64,000 nt of DNA from Leptolyngbya sp. FACHB-321 (GTDB lineage Bacteria; Cyanobacteriota; Cyanobacteriia; Leptolyngbyales; Leptolyngbyaceae): contig NZ_JACJPI010000042.1 in the NCBI RefSeq assembly GCF_014695975.1, forward strand, positions 186,001 through 250,000, written 5' to 3'. Shown piece after piece: positions 16,627 to 26,107 of this stretch (its first letter is position 1; each line of letters starts with the position of its first letter). Made by a program: the position numbers and the translations under genes. The notes under the pieces were generated by a model. That model was given only the letters and a program-made list of their open reading frames with translations, searched no databases and was not told where the DNA came from.

Positions 16627-17754
16627 TTATCCTTGCACTGGTAGTCGCACCGTGAAGACGCTGCCTTTGCCAACTTCTGATTGCACATTAATTTGACCCT
16701 GGTGTGCCTCGACAATCTGGCGTGAGAGGTGAAGCCCTAAACCACTTCCCGAACGTCGATGGCTACCAGTAATAAAGCTTTCAAACAGCTTAGGCTGATC
16801 CGCGATCGGTATTCCAGGACCCGTATCTTTGATCTCTAAGACGACTGTATCCCCTTTTTGCTCCTCCATTGGTTGCCTGGTGAGCCGCACTACAACCGAG
16901 CCTGTATCCGTAAACTTAATGGCGTTGCCAAGCAGATTGGTAATCACCCGTCGTAGCTCAAGGCGATCGCCCAGAATCGTTCCCACAGGCTGAGTATGCT
17001 CAGGATCGACCTCAAGTAACAGCGCCAATTTTTTCTCGGCTGCGAGGGGCTGCAATTCAGCGATCACAGCTTGCACCAGTTCTAGTAGATCGACTGACGT
17101 AAAGTTTAGTGTTTTGCGACCCGCTTCGTAACGGTAAACCTCCAGCAGCAAGTTCACCATCGTCAGCAAATTTTGGTTGCTGCGAATCATCGTGCCAAGC
17201 GCCTCCCCCATTGTGGGCGGCACTTCACCCAACGCGCCCTCTTGAAACAGGTTCAACATGCGATCAGCAGCAACCAGTGGTGTCCGCAAATCATGCGTTA
17301 GGCGGGAGACAAAATCTTCACGTTGACGAGCAATTAAATCACGCTCGTCAACACTATGCTTCAGACGCAGCAACGATCGTACCCGCGCAACTAGCTCATC
17401 TAGCTCAATCGGTTTACGAATAAACTCATCGGCACCAATATCCAAGCCACGCGCAACGCTAGGCTGACCATGAGCCGTAATTAACAAAATAGGCAGAAAC
17501 GGAAGCGCTGTATTTTGGCGAATGCGTCGTGTCACCTCGTACCCGTCCATGCCTGGCATCATGACATCCAGCAGCAGCAAATCGGGTGGAGAGTTTTCAA
17601 TGTACGTAAGAGCCTCGCTGCCACTGTAAGCGATGTCAATATGGTAGCCCTGCTGCTGGAGGAGTGTTTGAGTTAAAAAGCAGTTATCAGGAATATCATC
17701 AACAACCAATATGCGATCGACTTTTGCGGGTCGCGTCATGAGTGATTGGCTCAT
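16627..17754 (-). CDS. Response regulator-histidine kinase hybrid
   Basis: From the ATG at 17754 the protein has 375 residues: an N-terminal receiver domain (12-130; acidic pair D19-D20, phospho-acceptor D63, conserved K114), a HisKA domain with phosphorylatable H154 in RLTHDLRTPL, and a HATPase_c domain with N box (NLLGNAIKF), G1 (DTGPGIP) and G2 (GSGLGLHLS). No membrane segments. The receiver-first order means it probably takes phosphate from an upstream kinase or controls its own kinase. Input and output partners are not adjacent. Longer starts up to 17865 are possible but the added residues look non-conserved. Confidence 0.88.
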   Translation of the reverse strand: MSQSLMTRPAKVDRILVVDDIPDNCFLTQTLLQQQGYHIDIAYSGSEALTYIENSPPDLLLLDVMMPGMDGYEVTRRIRQNTALPFLPILLITAHGQPSVARGLDIGADEFIRKPIELDELVARVRSLLRLKHSVDERDLIARQREDFVSRLTHDLRTPLVAADRMLNLFQEGALGEVPPTMGEALGTMIRSNQNLLTMVNLLLEVYRYEAGRKTLNFTSVDLLELVQAVIAELQPLAAEKKLALLLEVDPEHTQPVGTILGDRLELRRVITNLLGNAIKFTDTGSVVVRLTRQPMEEQKGDTVVLEIKDTGPGIPIADQPKLFESFITGSHRRSGSGLGLHLSRQIVEAHQGQINVQSEVGKGSVFTVRLPVQG

Positions 17755-17958
17755 ATTGCCTGCTCGGAGAGAGGAAATGGACACATCGGTTAAAGGCATT
17801 TTGCGGCAGTTGACATTGTAGCAGTCGGTAGGTACGCCTTTCATGCGGCTACATTGCTGTGTCACTTTATACGCTTAGAGCCGTTAACGCTTCACTCCTA
17901 AGAAGGATCTTCAAGGCATTGCTTCAATAACGACGAAGCAAAACAAATCAGTTAGGAC

Positions 17959-18215
17959 TTATGCAAAAGCTATTGTGAGAGACGGCTTTTTGAGTTGCTG
18001 ACAGCGGTCATCATCAAGTAAGTCATGTTTAAGTTGAGCCATTGTCTGCTTGGCTAAGTTGGCAAGAGCATGGAGCCAGACCCATATGAGGACGGCACAG
18101 CCAAAATGATTGCGTTGAATCCGTGCTTTGCGGCAGTAACATGCCTCTCAACCCCTCACTGGCTTGTCTTCGCGGTGCCGTTTCGAGCTTCTTACGGAAG
18201 CCACACGCTCTATGG
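17959..18215 (-). pseudogene. Remnant of a DDE transposase C-terminus
   Basis: Read on the minus strand, 18131 to 17959 encodes CYCRKARIQRNHFGCAVLIW followed by a helical stretch with QTMAQLKHDLL and ending in a TAA, the typical end of an IS701/IS4-like cyanobacterial transposase (…EKCxCRKxRxQRNH…). One codon before the conserved EACYC stretch is an in-frame TGA, and the preceding HRE part and the KLET part upstream of it are in different frames. The N-terminal catalytic region is absent. GGACTTATGCAAAAGC at 17955-17970 resembles an insertion-sequence end. This is a dead fragment. Confidence 0.65.
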
Positions 18216-18279
18216 TGTCGCCTTGGTCGCCCGTTGCTCCCAAGCGTTCGTGACAACAACATCTGTACCTATACTCTTG

Positions 18280-18482
18280 AGAGGACGGACTCGCTCAAAT
18301 GAGATCAGCGCCTTCCTAAATGCAGAAGGGGATGTACTCAAGCTAAGCAACAGTGTCTTCGAGCTTTAAGTCACGATTCTTCTTCCCAATGGTAAATCAC
18401 TGGTAGAGAGGAATCTGCGCTTAGAATTAGGGAGTGCCACAACTCAGGGTTCGCCCACTTTAGAAGGTACAAGTGCTGTTGC
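18280..18482. repeat. Decayed copy of the HAD-gltX boundary region
   Basis: 18280-18306 matches 19022-19048 (inside the HAD gene); 18307-18460 matches 19203-19356 (the HAD-gltX intergenic region and gltX leader) with about 16 differences, roughly 90% by eye; 18461-18481 matches about 19610-19631 (inside gltX). The three pieces are in the original order with the sequence between them missing. This is what remains of a tandem duplication of roughly 18482-19631 after internal deletions. Confidence 0.8.
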
Positions 18483-18484
18483 CT

Positions 18485-19153
18485 TCAAGCTGATTGATTT
18501 AGTGGCGACTCATGATAGTGCTGCACTAGCTCGGCGGGATCATCATAGATGGCGATCGCCCCTGCTAATTTTTCATCGCTAAAACCGCCTGTGCGGAAAG
18601 CAATGACACTAACCCCTGCTTTGCTTGCCGCTTCAATATCGTAGGGAGCATCACCCAGCATGATGACCCGGTCAGGAGCAAGCTGTGCCTTACTCAACGC
18701 TGCTTCGATAATGTCTGGCTGTGGTTTAGAGGCTTCAGCATCATTAGAAGTTGTGGCTTCATGCACCAAATCATCGATTTGAGCCACTTTCAGCAAAAGC
18801 TCTAACTCTTCTGAGGTTGCAGAACTGGCAACCATAAGATGCAATCCATGCTCCTTTAGCTTCTGCACCAGTTCGCGTGCACCTGGTGCTGGAGCAAGAT
18901 GAGAGCCAAACTTTGTCAGAATTAATTTTTTCCGGTGATCGGCGATCTGCTTTCCAGTCCCTTCTTTATCGTTCAGCTCTGGTGCAAAGCGGGGAATAAT
19001 TTGATCCCCACCCATACCAATGAGAGGACGGACTTGCTCAAATGAGATCTTGTAGTCATAAGCTGTAAAAGCCTCAACCCACGCCTGAGCATGAGCATCA
19101 TTACTCAGTACAAAAGTTCCGTCAATGTCTAGCAATACGCCATCAAGAATCAC
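18485..19153 (-). CDS. HAD-superfamily phosphatase (phosphoglycolate phosphatase/beta-phosphoglucomutase-like)
   Basis: The 222-residue protein has all four HAD motifs: DIDGT (nucleophile D9 and acid D11 in the numbering from the chosen start), the motif II serine in VASSAT, the lysine of ASKPQPD and the acidic GDAPYDIEAA. The helical cap between motifs I and II is of the C1 type used by phosphoglycolate phosphatase and beta-phosphoglucomutase. The substrate cannot be read. A GTG at 19153 is preferred because GAGGA sits seven bases ahead; the TTG at 19171 has no proper ribosome site. It is divergent from gltX, and its 3' end abuts the decayed duplication. Confidence 0.85.
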   Translation of the reverse strand: MILDGVLLDIDGTFVLSNDAHAQAWVEAFTAYDYKISFEQVRPLIGMGGDQIIPRFAPELNDKEGTGKQIADHRKKLILTKFGSHLAPAPGARELVQKLKEHGLHLMVASSATSEELELLLKVAQIDDLVHEATTSNDAEASKPQPDIIEAALSKAQLAPDRVIMLGDAPYDIEAASKAGVSVIAFRTGGFSDEKLAGAIAIYDDPAELVQHYHESPLNQSA

Positions 19154-19360
19154 ACGATCGTCCTCTAGCAATTCCTTGACGGTCGCATAAAGCGTATTAA
19201 AAAGCGTCTTCCTGAATGCAGAAGGGGATGTACTTTAGCTAAGCAACAGTGTCTTCAAGCTTTAAGTCGCGATCTTTCTTCCCAACGGTGGATCACTGAT
19301 AGAGAGGAATCTGCGTTTAGAATAGGGAGTGCCATAACTCAGGGTTCGCCCGCTTTTTCT

Positions 19361-20812
19361 ATGACTGTTCGCGTTCGCATTGCTCCCAGCCCGACTGGAA
19401 ATCTCCACATTGGTACAGCCCGTACAGCCGTCTTTAATTGGCTCTATGCCCGTCATACTGGCGGTACGTTTGTGCTGCGGATTGAGGATACTGACCAGGA
19501 ACGATCGCGCCCTGAATATACGCAAAATATTCTTGATGGCTTGACCTGGCTTGGTTTGACCTGGGACGAAGGACCGTTGTACCAGAGCAAACGCCTGGAT
19601 TTGTATCAGCAGAAGGTACAAGTGCTGTTGGACAAAGGCTTGGCATATCGTGCCTATGATACGCCAGAAGAACTAGATGCCATGCGAGAGGCGCAAAAAG
19701 CGAAAGGTGAAGCGCCTCGCTATGATAACCGTCATCGTAACCTGACTCAGGAGCAACGGGCTGCCTACGAAGCAGAAGGGCGATCGTCCGTTATTCGGTT
19801 CATTATTGAGGACGATCGCGAGATTGTTTGGAACGACCTTGTGCGCGGCACCGTTAGCTGGAAAGGTCGCGATTTGGGCGGCGATGTGGTGATTGCCCGT
19901 GCTGCGTCTGGTACTGATTTTGGTCAACCCCTCTACAACTTTGTTGTCGTTATCGATGACATTGACATGAACATCACCCATATCATTCGCGGCGAAGACC
20001 ATATCGGCAATACGCCGAAGCAAATTCTGCTCTATGAAGCGCTGGGAGCCGAACTTCCTACGTTTGGGCATACACCGTTGATCCTGAATGAGGCTGGGGC
20101 AAAACTTTCCAAACGCGATGGTGTCACGTCGATTTCAGACTTTCAGCGCATGGGTTACGTTCCAGAGGCATTGGTCAATTACATGACGCTGTTAGGCTGG
20201 TCGCCACCGGAAGGCGTCAATGAAATTTTCTCTTTAGAAACTGCTGCCCAACAGTTTGGGTTTGAACGGGTCAATAAAGCTGGTGCGAAGTTTGACTGGG
20301 ACAAGCTCAATTGGCTCAACAGTCAGTATTTGCATGAGATGCCCGCTGACAAACTTACTCCTTTGCTAATTCCTTACTGGCAGGCAGCGGGCTTTGAGGC
20401 TGACTGGAACGATCGCCCCTGGTTAGAACGCTTGACCGGGATGATTGGCGCAAGCTTGGCACGTTTGGATGAAGCGGTGCCGATGAGTGAATATCTTTTC
20501 ACTCCTACTGTAAATTTCACAGAGGAAGCAATCGCTCAACTACGGCAAGATGGTTCGACTACAGCCGTTGAAGCAGTTTCTGCCGCGATCACTAACTATT
20601 CACCTTTGACCGAAGCTACAATCCAGGACTTGCTTAAACAAGTTGTCAAAGAGCAGAATTTGAAAAAAGGCTTGGTGATGCGAACGCTCCGCGCTGCCCT
20701 CACAGGAGCCATGCATGGTCCTGACCTGGTGCAGTCCTGGCTGCTGCTACACCAGCGTGGGCTCGATCAATCTCGCCTTCAGCAAGCGCTAGAAGCAGCA
20801 CGATCGAAGTAG
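19361..20812 (+). CDS. gltX: Glutamyl-tRNA synthetase
   Basis: GltX charges tRNA-Glu; in cyanobacteria this also feeds tetrapyrrole synthesis through glutamyl-tRNA reductase, and usually charges tRNA-Gln as well for later amidation. The 483-residue protein has the class I signatures HIGT (16-19, in [14 protein letters not shown]) and KLSKRDG near 249-255, and the usual length. Its leader region (19172-19360) is also present as a degenerate copy at 18307-18460. hemL, another step of the same C5 pathway, is 11 kb away. Confidence 0.97.
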   Translation: MTVRVRIAPSPTGNLHIGTARTAVFNWLYARHTGGTFVLRIEDTDQERSRPEYTQNILDGLTWLGLTWDEGPLYQSKRLDLYQQKVQVLLDKGLAYRAYDTPEELDAMREAQKAKGEAPRYDNRHRNLTQEQRAAYEAEGRSSVIRFIIEDDREIVWNDLVRGTVSWKGRDLGGDVVIARAASGTDFGQPLYNFVVVIDDIDMNITHIIRGEDHIGNTPKQILLYEALGAELPTFGHTPLILNEAGAKLSKRDGVTSISDFQRMGYVPEALVNYMTLLGWSPPEGVNEIFSLETAAQQFGFERVNKAGAKFDWDKLNWLNSQYLHEMPADKLTPLLIPYWQAAGFEADWNDRPWLERLTGMIGASLARLDEAVPMSEYLFTPTVNFTEEAIAQLRQDGSTTAVEAVSAAITNYSPLTEATIQDLLKQVVKEQNLKKGLVMRTLRAALTGAMHGPDLVQSWLLLHQRGLDQSRLQQALEAARSK

Positions 20813-20997
20813 CTAATTGTTAGACGACGATTATTGGCAAGCAGCGGGCAACGATCAGGCAACTGTTAGTCAGTTAGTAGCCAGAATTAATTCAAAACTT
20901 CCTCACTCCTTACTCCTCCCATCTCATCGTGTCAGGAACTCTACCTACGTCTACACGTCGTTGTGAGTCCAACCGTCACCTTTCCTGGCTACCTTAC

Positions 20998-21513
20998 ATG
21001 AACTATCGAGGCTTACAGGCTAGCGCAAGACTACTCGCTCCGATCGCGCCCGTTTCGTTCCTGGTGACTGCCTTTCTATTGGCTAGCTACACCTCAATTA
21101 CACCTGTGCAAGCTCAATCGCCTCAAAACCTTAGTGTTATTACTATTGGTCAGCGCTTCTCGCCCAACCCGTTAGAGGTAAAGGGCGTTGCAGGGGGTGA
21201 TACGCCTGTTAAAGATGTGGTAAAGGTTGCTAAAACGCCAACAGGTGAATGTGTTGGAAATGCCAATGTCAAGCCAAATCATACGGTTGAACTGACCGAC
21301 TTTTTTGAGTCGTTGAGACTTGTTGTGCAAAGTGCAGATGACACCGCCCTTACCATTCAAGGTCCCGGTGGCATTTGGTGCAACGACGACTATCAAGGCA
21401 AAAATCCTGGTGTTACTGGCGAGTGGTTACCCGGCACATATAAAATCTGGGTCAGCTCCTATGCTAAGGGTCGTGCTCCTGCATACGTGCTTCGCATCAC
21501 TGAGAAACGTTAA
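20998..21513 (+). CDS. Secreted protein with a C-terminal beta-sandwich-like motif
   Basis: From the ATG at 20998 the 171-residue protein begins with a signal peptide ending in VQAQS. The mature part has two cysteines (GECVGN and IWCNDDY) and ends with the pattern TIQGPGGIWCNDDYQGKNPG, then a GEWLPGTYKIWVSSY block, which recurs in exported proteins of cyanobacteria. The cysteines may pair. No enzyme motif is visible. An upstream GTG at 20929 would add 23 residues ahead of the signal and is less likely. I do not recognise a named family. Confidence 0.65.
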   Translation: MNYRGLQASARLLAPIAPVSFLVTAFLLASYTSITPVQAQSPQNLSVITIGQRFSPNPLEVKGVAGGDTPVKDVVKVAKTPTGECVGNANVKPNHTVELTDFFESLRLVVQSADDTALTIQGPGGIWCNDDYQGKNPGVTGEWLPGTYKIWVSSYAKGRAPAYVLRITEKR

Positions 21514-21875
21514 CAGAGCAATATGTAGCAGTTAAGCGGTTCAACTGTAGGAGCAAAGAGCCTTTTGGTTCATAGAGTTTGCCGCGGCTAGTCAAGCATG
21601 ACAGAGCAAAAAACGCAGCGTCGAAAAAGAGCACTGGCAGAAGTCAGTTGCTCTGATCCTGCTAAATACGTTAAATTTAGTTAACAATTGTTCTCATACA
21701 TGATTGCTTGTTGATGCAAGTTTGCGATCGCTACTTGCAGAGCGAGCCTTTCGGTTTCTAGAAAAGGATATTCATTCGTAGTCGGTTGAATGAAATTAAT
21801 GAGATATCGCAGGTGCCTTCATCCTGATTGCACTGACACCAAACTGTTTTAACTGTATTAAGAGGGCGTTAGCGT
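21514..21875. other. Leader/promoter region of ftsH
   Basis: 362 bases without a protein-like frame. TTCATTC (about 21771-21777) and GAATGAA (about 21788-21794) form a small hairpin; a HIP1 octamer is at about 21724. No clear -35/-10 pair could be fixed by eye. Confidence 0.3.
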
Positions 21876-23762
21876 ATGAAATTCTCTTGGCGAACTGTCC
21901 TACTGTGGACTCTGCCAGCCGTAATCATTGGGTTTTTCTTGTGGCAGGGCTCTTCACTTAGCACGACTGCTAACGTGGGTAGCAATGCTGCCAGCACCCG
22001 GATGACCTATGGTCGTTTCCTAGAGTACCTGGATGCTCATCGCGTCACGAGCGTTGATTTTTATGAGAATGGTCGGACAGCGATCGTTGAAGCGGTTGAC
22101 CCTGAACTTGATAATCGTCTGCAACGCTTGCGCGTAGACCTTCCCGGAAACGCCCCTGAAGTAATCACTCGGCTTAGAACTGACAAGATTAGCTTTGATT
22201 CGCATCCCGCTCGTAACGACGGTGCAATCTGGGGGTTGCTGGGTAACTTGATCTTCCCAGTGCTGCTGTTAGGGGGGCTGTTTTTCCTGTTCCGCCGTTC
22301 TGGCAATGTGCCTGGTGGCCCTGGACAGGCAATGAGCTTTGGTAAATCCCGCGCTCGCTTCCAGATGGAAGCCAAAACAGGCGTGATGTTTGACGATGTG
22401 GCGGGCATTGAAGAAGCCAAAGAAGAACTCCAAGAAGTCGTCACCTTCCTAAAGAAGCCCGAACGCTTTACCGCTGTTGGGGCACGGATTCCTAAGGGCG
22501 TATTGCTGGTTGGCGCACCGGGTACAGGTAAAACCTTGTTGGCAAAGGCGATCGCGGGCGAAGCAGGCGTGCCCTTCTTCAGCATCTCTGGCTCTGAGTT
22601 TGTCGAAATGTTTGTGGGTGTGGGTGCGTCTCGCGTCCGTGACCTGTTCAAGAAAGCGAAAGAGAATGCCCCTTGTATCATCTTCATTGATGAAATTGAT
22701 GCGGTGGGACGGCAACGTGGAGCTGGTATCGGTGGTGGCAACGACGAGCGAGAACAAACGCTGAACCAGTTGCTGACCGAGATGGATGGCTTTGAAGGCA
22801 ACACCGGTATCATCATCATCGCTGCGACGAACCGTCCCGATGTGTTGGATTCCGCGCTGCTACGTCCGGGTCGCTTTGACCGTCAGGTGACAGTTGATGC
22901 GCCTGATATGAAGGGTCGCTTGGAAGTGCTTCAGGTACATGCTCGCAACAAGAAGCTGAGTCCAGAAGTGTCGCTAGAAGTAATTGCGCGTCGTACTCCC
23001 GGCTTCACTGGCGCTGATTTAGCAAACTTACTGAACGAAGCAGCGATTCTTACAGCACGTCGTCGGAAAGAAGCGATGACGATGCTAGAGGTAGATGATG
23101 CGGTCGATCGCGTAGTTGCCGGCATGGAAGGTACGCCTTTAGTGGACAGCAAGAGCAAGCGACTGATTGCGTATCACGAAATTGGTCATGCCATCATTGG
23201 CACGCTAATTAAGGATCATGACCCGGTGCAGAAGGTAACGCTGATCCCACGGGGTCAAGCGCAAGGTCTAACCTGGTTTACACCAGGAGAGGATCAAACG
23301 TTGATTTCACGATCGCAAATTCTGGCTCGCATTGCTGGTGCCTTGGGCGGTCGCGCGGCTGAAATCGTTATTTTCGGCGATGCTGAAGTAACCACTGGTG
23401 CTGGCAACGACATTCAGCAAGTTGCTAACATGGCGCGTCAAATGGTCACCCGCTTTGGGATGTCTGATTTGGGTCCACTCTCGCTGGAAAGCCAACAGGG
23501 TGAGGTCTTTTTGGGGCGGGATTGGATGACACGCTCAGAATATTCTGAGGAAATTGCGTCTCGTATTGATGCTCAAGTCCGCACTATTGTTGAGCATTGC
23601 TATGATGATGCCCGACGTATCATTCGTGAAAACCGCACTGTGATCGATCGCCTAGTTGATTTGCTGATTGAGAAAGAAACCATTGATGGAGACGAGTTTC
23701 GGCAAATCGTTTCTGAGTATACAAACATACCTGAAAAGGAACAGTATGCTGCTCGTATCTAA
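21876..23762 (+). CDS. ftsH: ATP-dependent zinc metalloprotease FtsH (FtsH2-type)
   Basis: FtsH is a membrane AAA+ protease; the cyanobacterial FtsH2/FtsH3 hexamer removes photodamaged D1 during photosystem II repair. The 628-residue protein has two N-terminal membrane helices (about 7-24 and 120-139), Walker A at 213-220 (here GAPGTGKT rather than the usual GPPGTGKT), Walker B IIFIDEID, the second region of homology near 318-335, and the zinc site HEIGH at 434-438 with D512 as third ligand. Its N-terminus (MKFSWRT…) and overall length are closest to Synechocystis Slr0228 (FtsH2) from memory. A strong terminator follows directly. Confidence 0.95.
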   Translation: MKFSWRTVLLWTLPAVIIGFFLWQGSSLSTTANVGSNAASTRMTYGRFLEYLDAHRVTSVDFYENGRTAIVEAVDPELDNRLQRLRVDLPGNAPEVITRLRTDKISFDSHPARNDGAIWGLLGNLIFPVLLLGGLFFLFRRSGNVPGGPGQAMSFGKSRARFQMEAKTGVMFDDVAGIEEAKEELQEVVTFLKKPERFTAVGARIPKGVLLVGAPGTGKTLLAKAIAGEAGVPFFSISGSEFVEMFVGVGASRVRDLFKKAKENAPCIIFIDEIDAVGRQRGAGIGGGNDEREQTLNQLLTEMDGFEGNTGIIIIAATNRPDVLDSALLRPGRFDRQVTVDAPDMKGRLEVLQVHARNKKLSPEVSLEVIARRTPGFTGADLANLLNEAAILTARRRKEAMTMLEVDDAVDRVVAGMEGTPLVDSKSKRLIAYHEIGHAIIGTLIKDHDPVQKVTLIPRGQAQGLTWFTPGEDQTLISRSQILARIAGALGGRAAEIVIFGDAEVTTGAGNDIQQVANMARQMVTRFGMSDLGPLSLESQQGEVFLGRDWMTRSEYSEEIASRIDAQVRTIVEHCYDDARRIIRENRTVIDRLVDLLIEKETIDGDEFRQIVSEYTNIPEKEQYAARI

Positions 23763-23788
23763 TCTCGAAACTCTCAGTAAGTAGTTGA

Positions 23789-23825
23789 GCGGGAGCGATT
23801 GAATAATCGCTCCCGCTTTTGTTTT
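23789..23825 (+). terminator. Intrinsic terminator of ftsH
   Basis: GCGGGAGCGATT (23789-23800) pairs perfectly with AATCGCTCCCGC (23805-23816) around a four-base loop, followed by TTTTGTTTTG. Twelve base pairs and a T-rich tail, 27 bases after the ftsH stop. Confidence 0.92.
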
Positions 23826-23882
23826 GTTGCTCTTTAACTAGCTGAATGCTTTTGTTAAAGTCTGCAAGTTAAAGTTAGGCTA

Positions 23883-24539
23883 TCACAACTGTTGTGACGG
23901 CAAACATTGAGTCGATCGCCTGTACTGGCTGAAGGGCGTTCGTACTACAAAGTCTTCGCGTCGTAAGATTTGGTTGTCAGCACCTAAGACACGCAACTCG
24001 CAAACACCAGTTGCGCCAGCTGAAAAGAGAGCAAAGACCCCGTTGTGGCTCACATCACGAATTGTTTTTCCGTTGTTAAAGGTCGCCTCAACTGCAACAA
24101 CCTGGGGCTTGAGCGCCCGACCATACAAGAGCGTATAGGGTTCATCGTTTTTAGCAGCAGTGTTCGTAGGGGGTTGAGCTGAAGCATGACTGATCCCATA
24201 CTCTACCAGTCGCGCTGATGGTGCCGACTCATTCTCTGCGCCATAGCTACCGCTACCGCTCACTTGCCATATCATTCCGTTTCGTTTAACAACCTTGTGC
24301 CCAAACACCTGCTGTGCACCATCGCTCGTGGGGCAAAAAGCGCTGTAAAGCACAATCACACCTTGAGACGATCGCTGCGTACTTAAAACCTTGAAGCGTT
24401 CTGCCTTTGGTTTTGCATTTGTAGGACAGCTTACTGCCTGCTCAACTACGCTTTTGGGCATGATCGTTAAGAAGGAGAGGGCATAGCCTGACGTTGTTAA
24501 CGCTACAAGCCCAAGGGCGCTAATAAGCAACCGTTTCAT
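23883..24539 (-). CDS. Secreted protein of unknown function
   Basis: A 218-residue protein with a classical N-terminal signal (KR then a hydrophobic run to about residue 28). The mature part contains four cysteines (in SCPTN, FCPTS, GVCELR, QCLPS), a serine/glycine-rich QVSGSGSYGAE segment and a beta-rich C-terminal half (VAVEATFNNGKTIRDVSHNG). I recognise no family. It is likely periplasmic. It converges with ftsH and is divergent from bciB. Confidence 0.6.
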   Translation of the reverse strand: MKRLLISALGLVALTTSGYALSFLTIMPKSVVEQAVSCPTNAKPKAERFKVLSTQRSSQGVIVLYSAFCPTSDGAQQVFGHKVVKRNGMIWQVSGSGSYGAENESAPSARLVEYGISHASAQPPTNTAAKNDEPYTLLYGRALKPQVVAVEATFNNGKTIRDVSHNGVFALFSAGATGVCELRVLGADNQILRREDFVVRTPFSQYRRSTQCLPSQQL

Positions 24540-24835
24540 CGTCTGTTATGAGTGATTAGAAGAGCGCAATTGCACAGCAGACGATCGCCCATCTTTGCAA
24601 GTGCTCGATCGCTGCAAAGGCTTTAGCTTAAAGTTTGCCCTTGATTAGAGGGGTGTTACCTCTCTCTGAAGGTAGTTTGTATTGCCCATAGAGTTGTTTA
24701 TGACAAGTCTTTTGTTGTCAGCCGTCTTGCGTTTGCAGCCGTAAAAAGGCAACGTTAAGTAACGGGCGTAACACTGTGTCAGACGGGTCAGCGTTGGGTT
24801 ATCGTGATCAATAGTGTTTCAACTTGCCTCACATC

Positions 24836-26029
24836 ATGACCGTAGCGCCCTCTCATAAAAAGGCGAAAGCTCTCAACCCTTCTAGTCGTCGCCCTGCCAA
24901 AGCGTTGTGCAGCGAATGCGGACTGTGTGACACCTATTACATTCACTATGTCAAAGAAGCGTGTGCCTTCCTACATCAGCAGATTGCTGAACTGGAAGCA
25001 GACATTCACGATCGCAGCCGTAATTTAGACAACCCTGATGAGTGGTACTTTGGGGTTAGTCAATCAATGATGGCAGCGCGCAAGACGGAGCCACTGCCGG
25101 GCGCACAGTGGACAGGCATTGTTAGCACGATCGCCATTGAAATGCTGACTCGTGGCATGGTTGAAGGCGTTGTTTGCGTGCAGAACACAGACGACGATCG
25201 CTTTCAGCCCAAACCTGTGCTAGCTCGCACACCAGATGAGATCTTGGCAGCAAAAGTAAATAAGCCGACGCTGTCGCCGAACCTATCAGTGCTAGAAGAA
25301 ATTGAACAGTCGGGCATGAAGCGGCTGTTGGTCATTGGTGTTGGTTGTCAGATTCAGGCGCTTCGGGCAGTAGAGAAACAGTTGGGCTTAGAAAAACTCT
25401 ACGTCCTGGGAACGCCCTGCGTGGATAACGTGACCCGCGCTGGCTTACAGAAATTTCTTGATACTACCAGCCGATCGCCCTCTACCGTCGTGCATTACGA
25501 ATTTATGCAAGACTTCCGCGTTCACTTCAAGCACGAAGACGGTTCTAGCGAAACGGTGCCCTTCTTTGGCTTAAAAACAAACCAGCTCAAAGATGTATTT
25601 GCGCCCTCGTGCATGAGCTGTTTTGACTACGTTAACTCCCTGGCTGATCTGGTAGTGGGTTACATGGGTGCACCCTTTGGCTGGCAGTGGATTGTGGTGC
25701 GCAACGATCGCGGTCAAGAAATGCTCGATCTCGTGCAGGATCAGATCGAAACTCAGCCTGTGATGTCGCAAGGCGATCGTCATAGTGCTGTGCAGCAAAG
25801 CATTCCTGCCTATGATAAGGGCGTAACTTTGCCGATGTGGGCAGCAAAGCTTATGGGTGTTGTCATTGAAAAGATTGGTCCTAAAGGGTTAGAGTACGCC
25901 CGTTTTTCGATCGACTCTCACTTCACCCGCAATTACCTCTACGTCAAGCGCCACTACCCCGAAAAGTTGGAGGCTCATGTGCCAGAGTATGCGAAGCGCA
26001 TTGTAGCGCAATACAAACTGCCAGAATAA
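24836..26029 (+). CDS. bciB: Ferredoxin-type 3,8-divinyl chlorophyllide reductase
   Basis: BciB reduces the C8 vinyl group of divinyl (proto)chlorophyllide using reduced ferredoxin, a late step of chlorophyll a synthesis. The 397-residue protein is a member of the F420-hydrogenase beta-subunit family with an N-terminal cysteine cluster (C25, C28, C31 in CSECGLCDTYY), the GVGCQIQALR and GTPCVDN motifs and SCMSCFDY near residue 260, together ligating iron-sulfur clusters and FAD. This matches Synechocystis Slr1923. The plant enzyme HCAR (hydroxymethyl chlorophyll reductase) is a close relative and cannot be fully excluded. ATG at 24836 is preferred to a TTG at 24824. Confidence 0.9.
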   Translation: MTVAPSHKKAKALNPSSRRPAKALCSECGLCDTYYIHYVKEACAFLHQQIAELEADIHDRSRNLDNPDEWYFGVSQSMMAARKTEPLPGAQWTGIVSTIAIEMLTRGMVEGVVCVQNTDDDRFQPKPVLARTPDEILAAKVNKPTLSPNLSVLEEIEQSGMKRLLVIGVGCQIQALRAVEKQLGLEKLYVLGTPCVDNVTRAGLQKFLDTTSRSPSTVVHYEFMQDFRVHFKHEDGSSETVPFFGLKTNQLKDVFAPSCMSCFDYVNSLADLVVGYMGAPFGWQWIVVRNDRGQEMLDLVQDQIETQPVMSQGDRHSAVQQSIPAYDKGVTLPMWAAKLMGVVIEKIGPKGLEYARFSIDSHFTRNYLYVKRHYPEKLEAHVPEYAKRIVAQYKLPE

Positions 26030-26107
26030 GGCTAAGGGATGAAGGCTAAAAGGGATGAGGGATGAAGGCTAAAAGAGACGTTTTTTTTATACTTTAGCCT
26101 TTAGCCC
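26030..26107. terminator. Repeat-derived hairpin between convergent bciB and the LysR gene
   Basis: Tandem aaggctaaaagggatgaggg-type words are followed by TTTTTTTT and then by the complementary TTTAGCCTTTAGCC. GGCTAAA pairs with TTTAGCC at several registers. With the T8 run inside the loop it could terminate in either direction; it is also one of the dispersed low-complexity repeats. Confidence 0.5.

Noticed and set aside
18070-18369. 99-codon plus-strand frame across the transposase relic and duplicated block
   Set aside because: It runs through two unrelated decayed elements, so it cannot be a gene.
22061-22819. 252-codon open frame antisense to ftsH
   Set aside because: Ser/Pro/Arg-rich low-quality sequence opposite a highly conserved gene; a by-product of ftsH codon bias.
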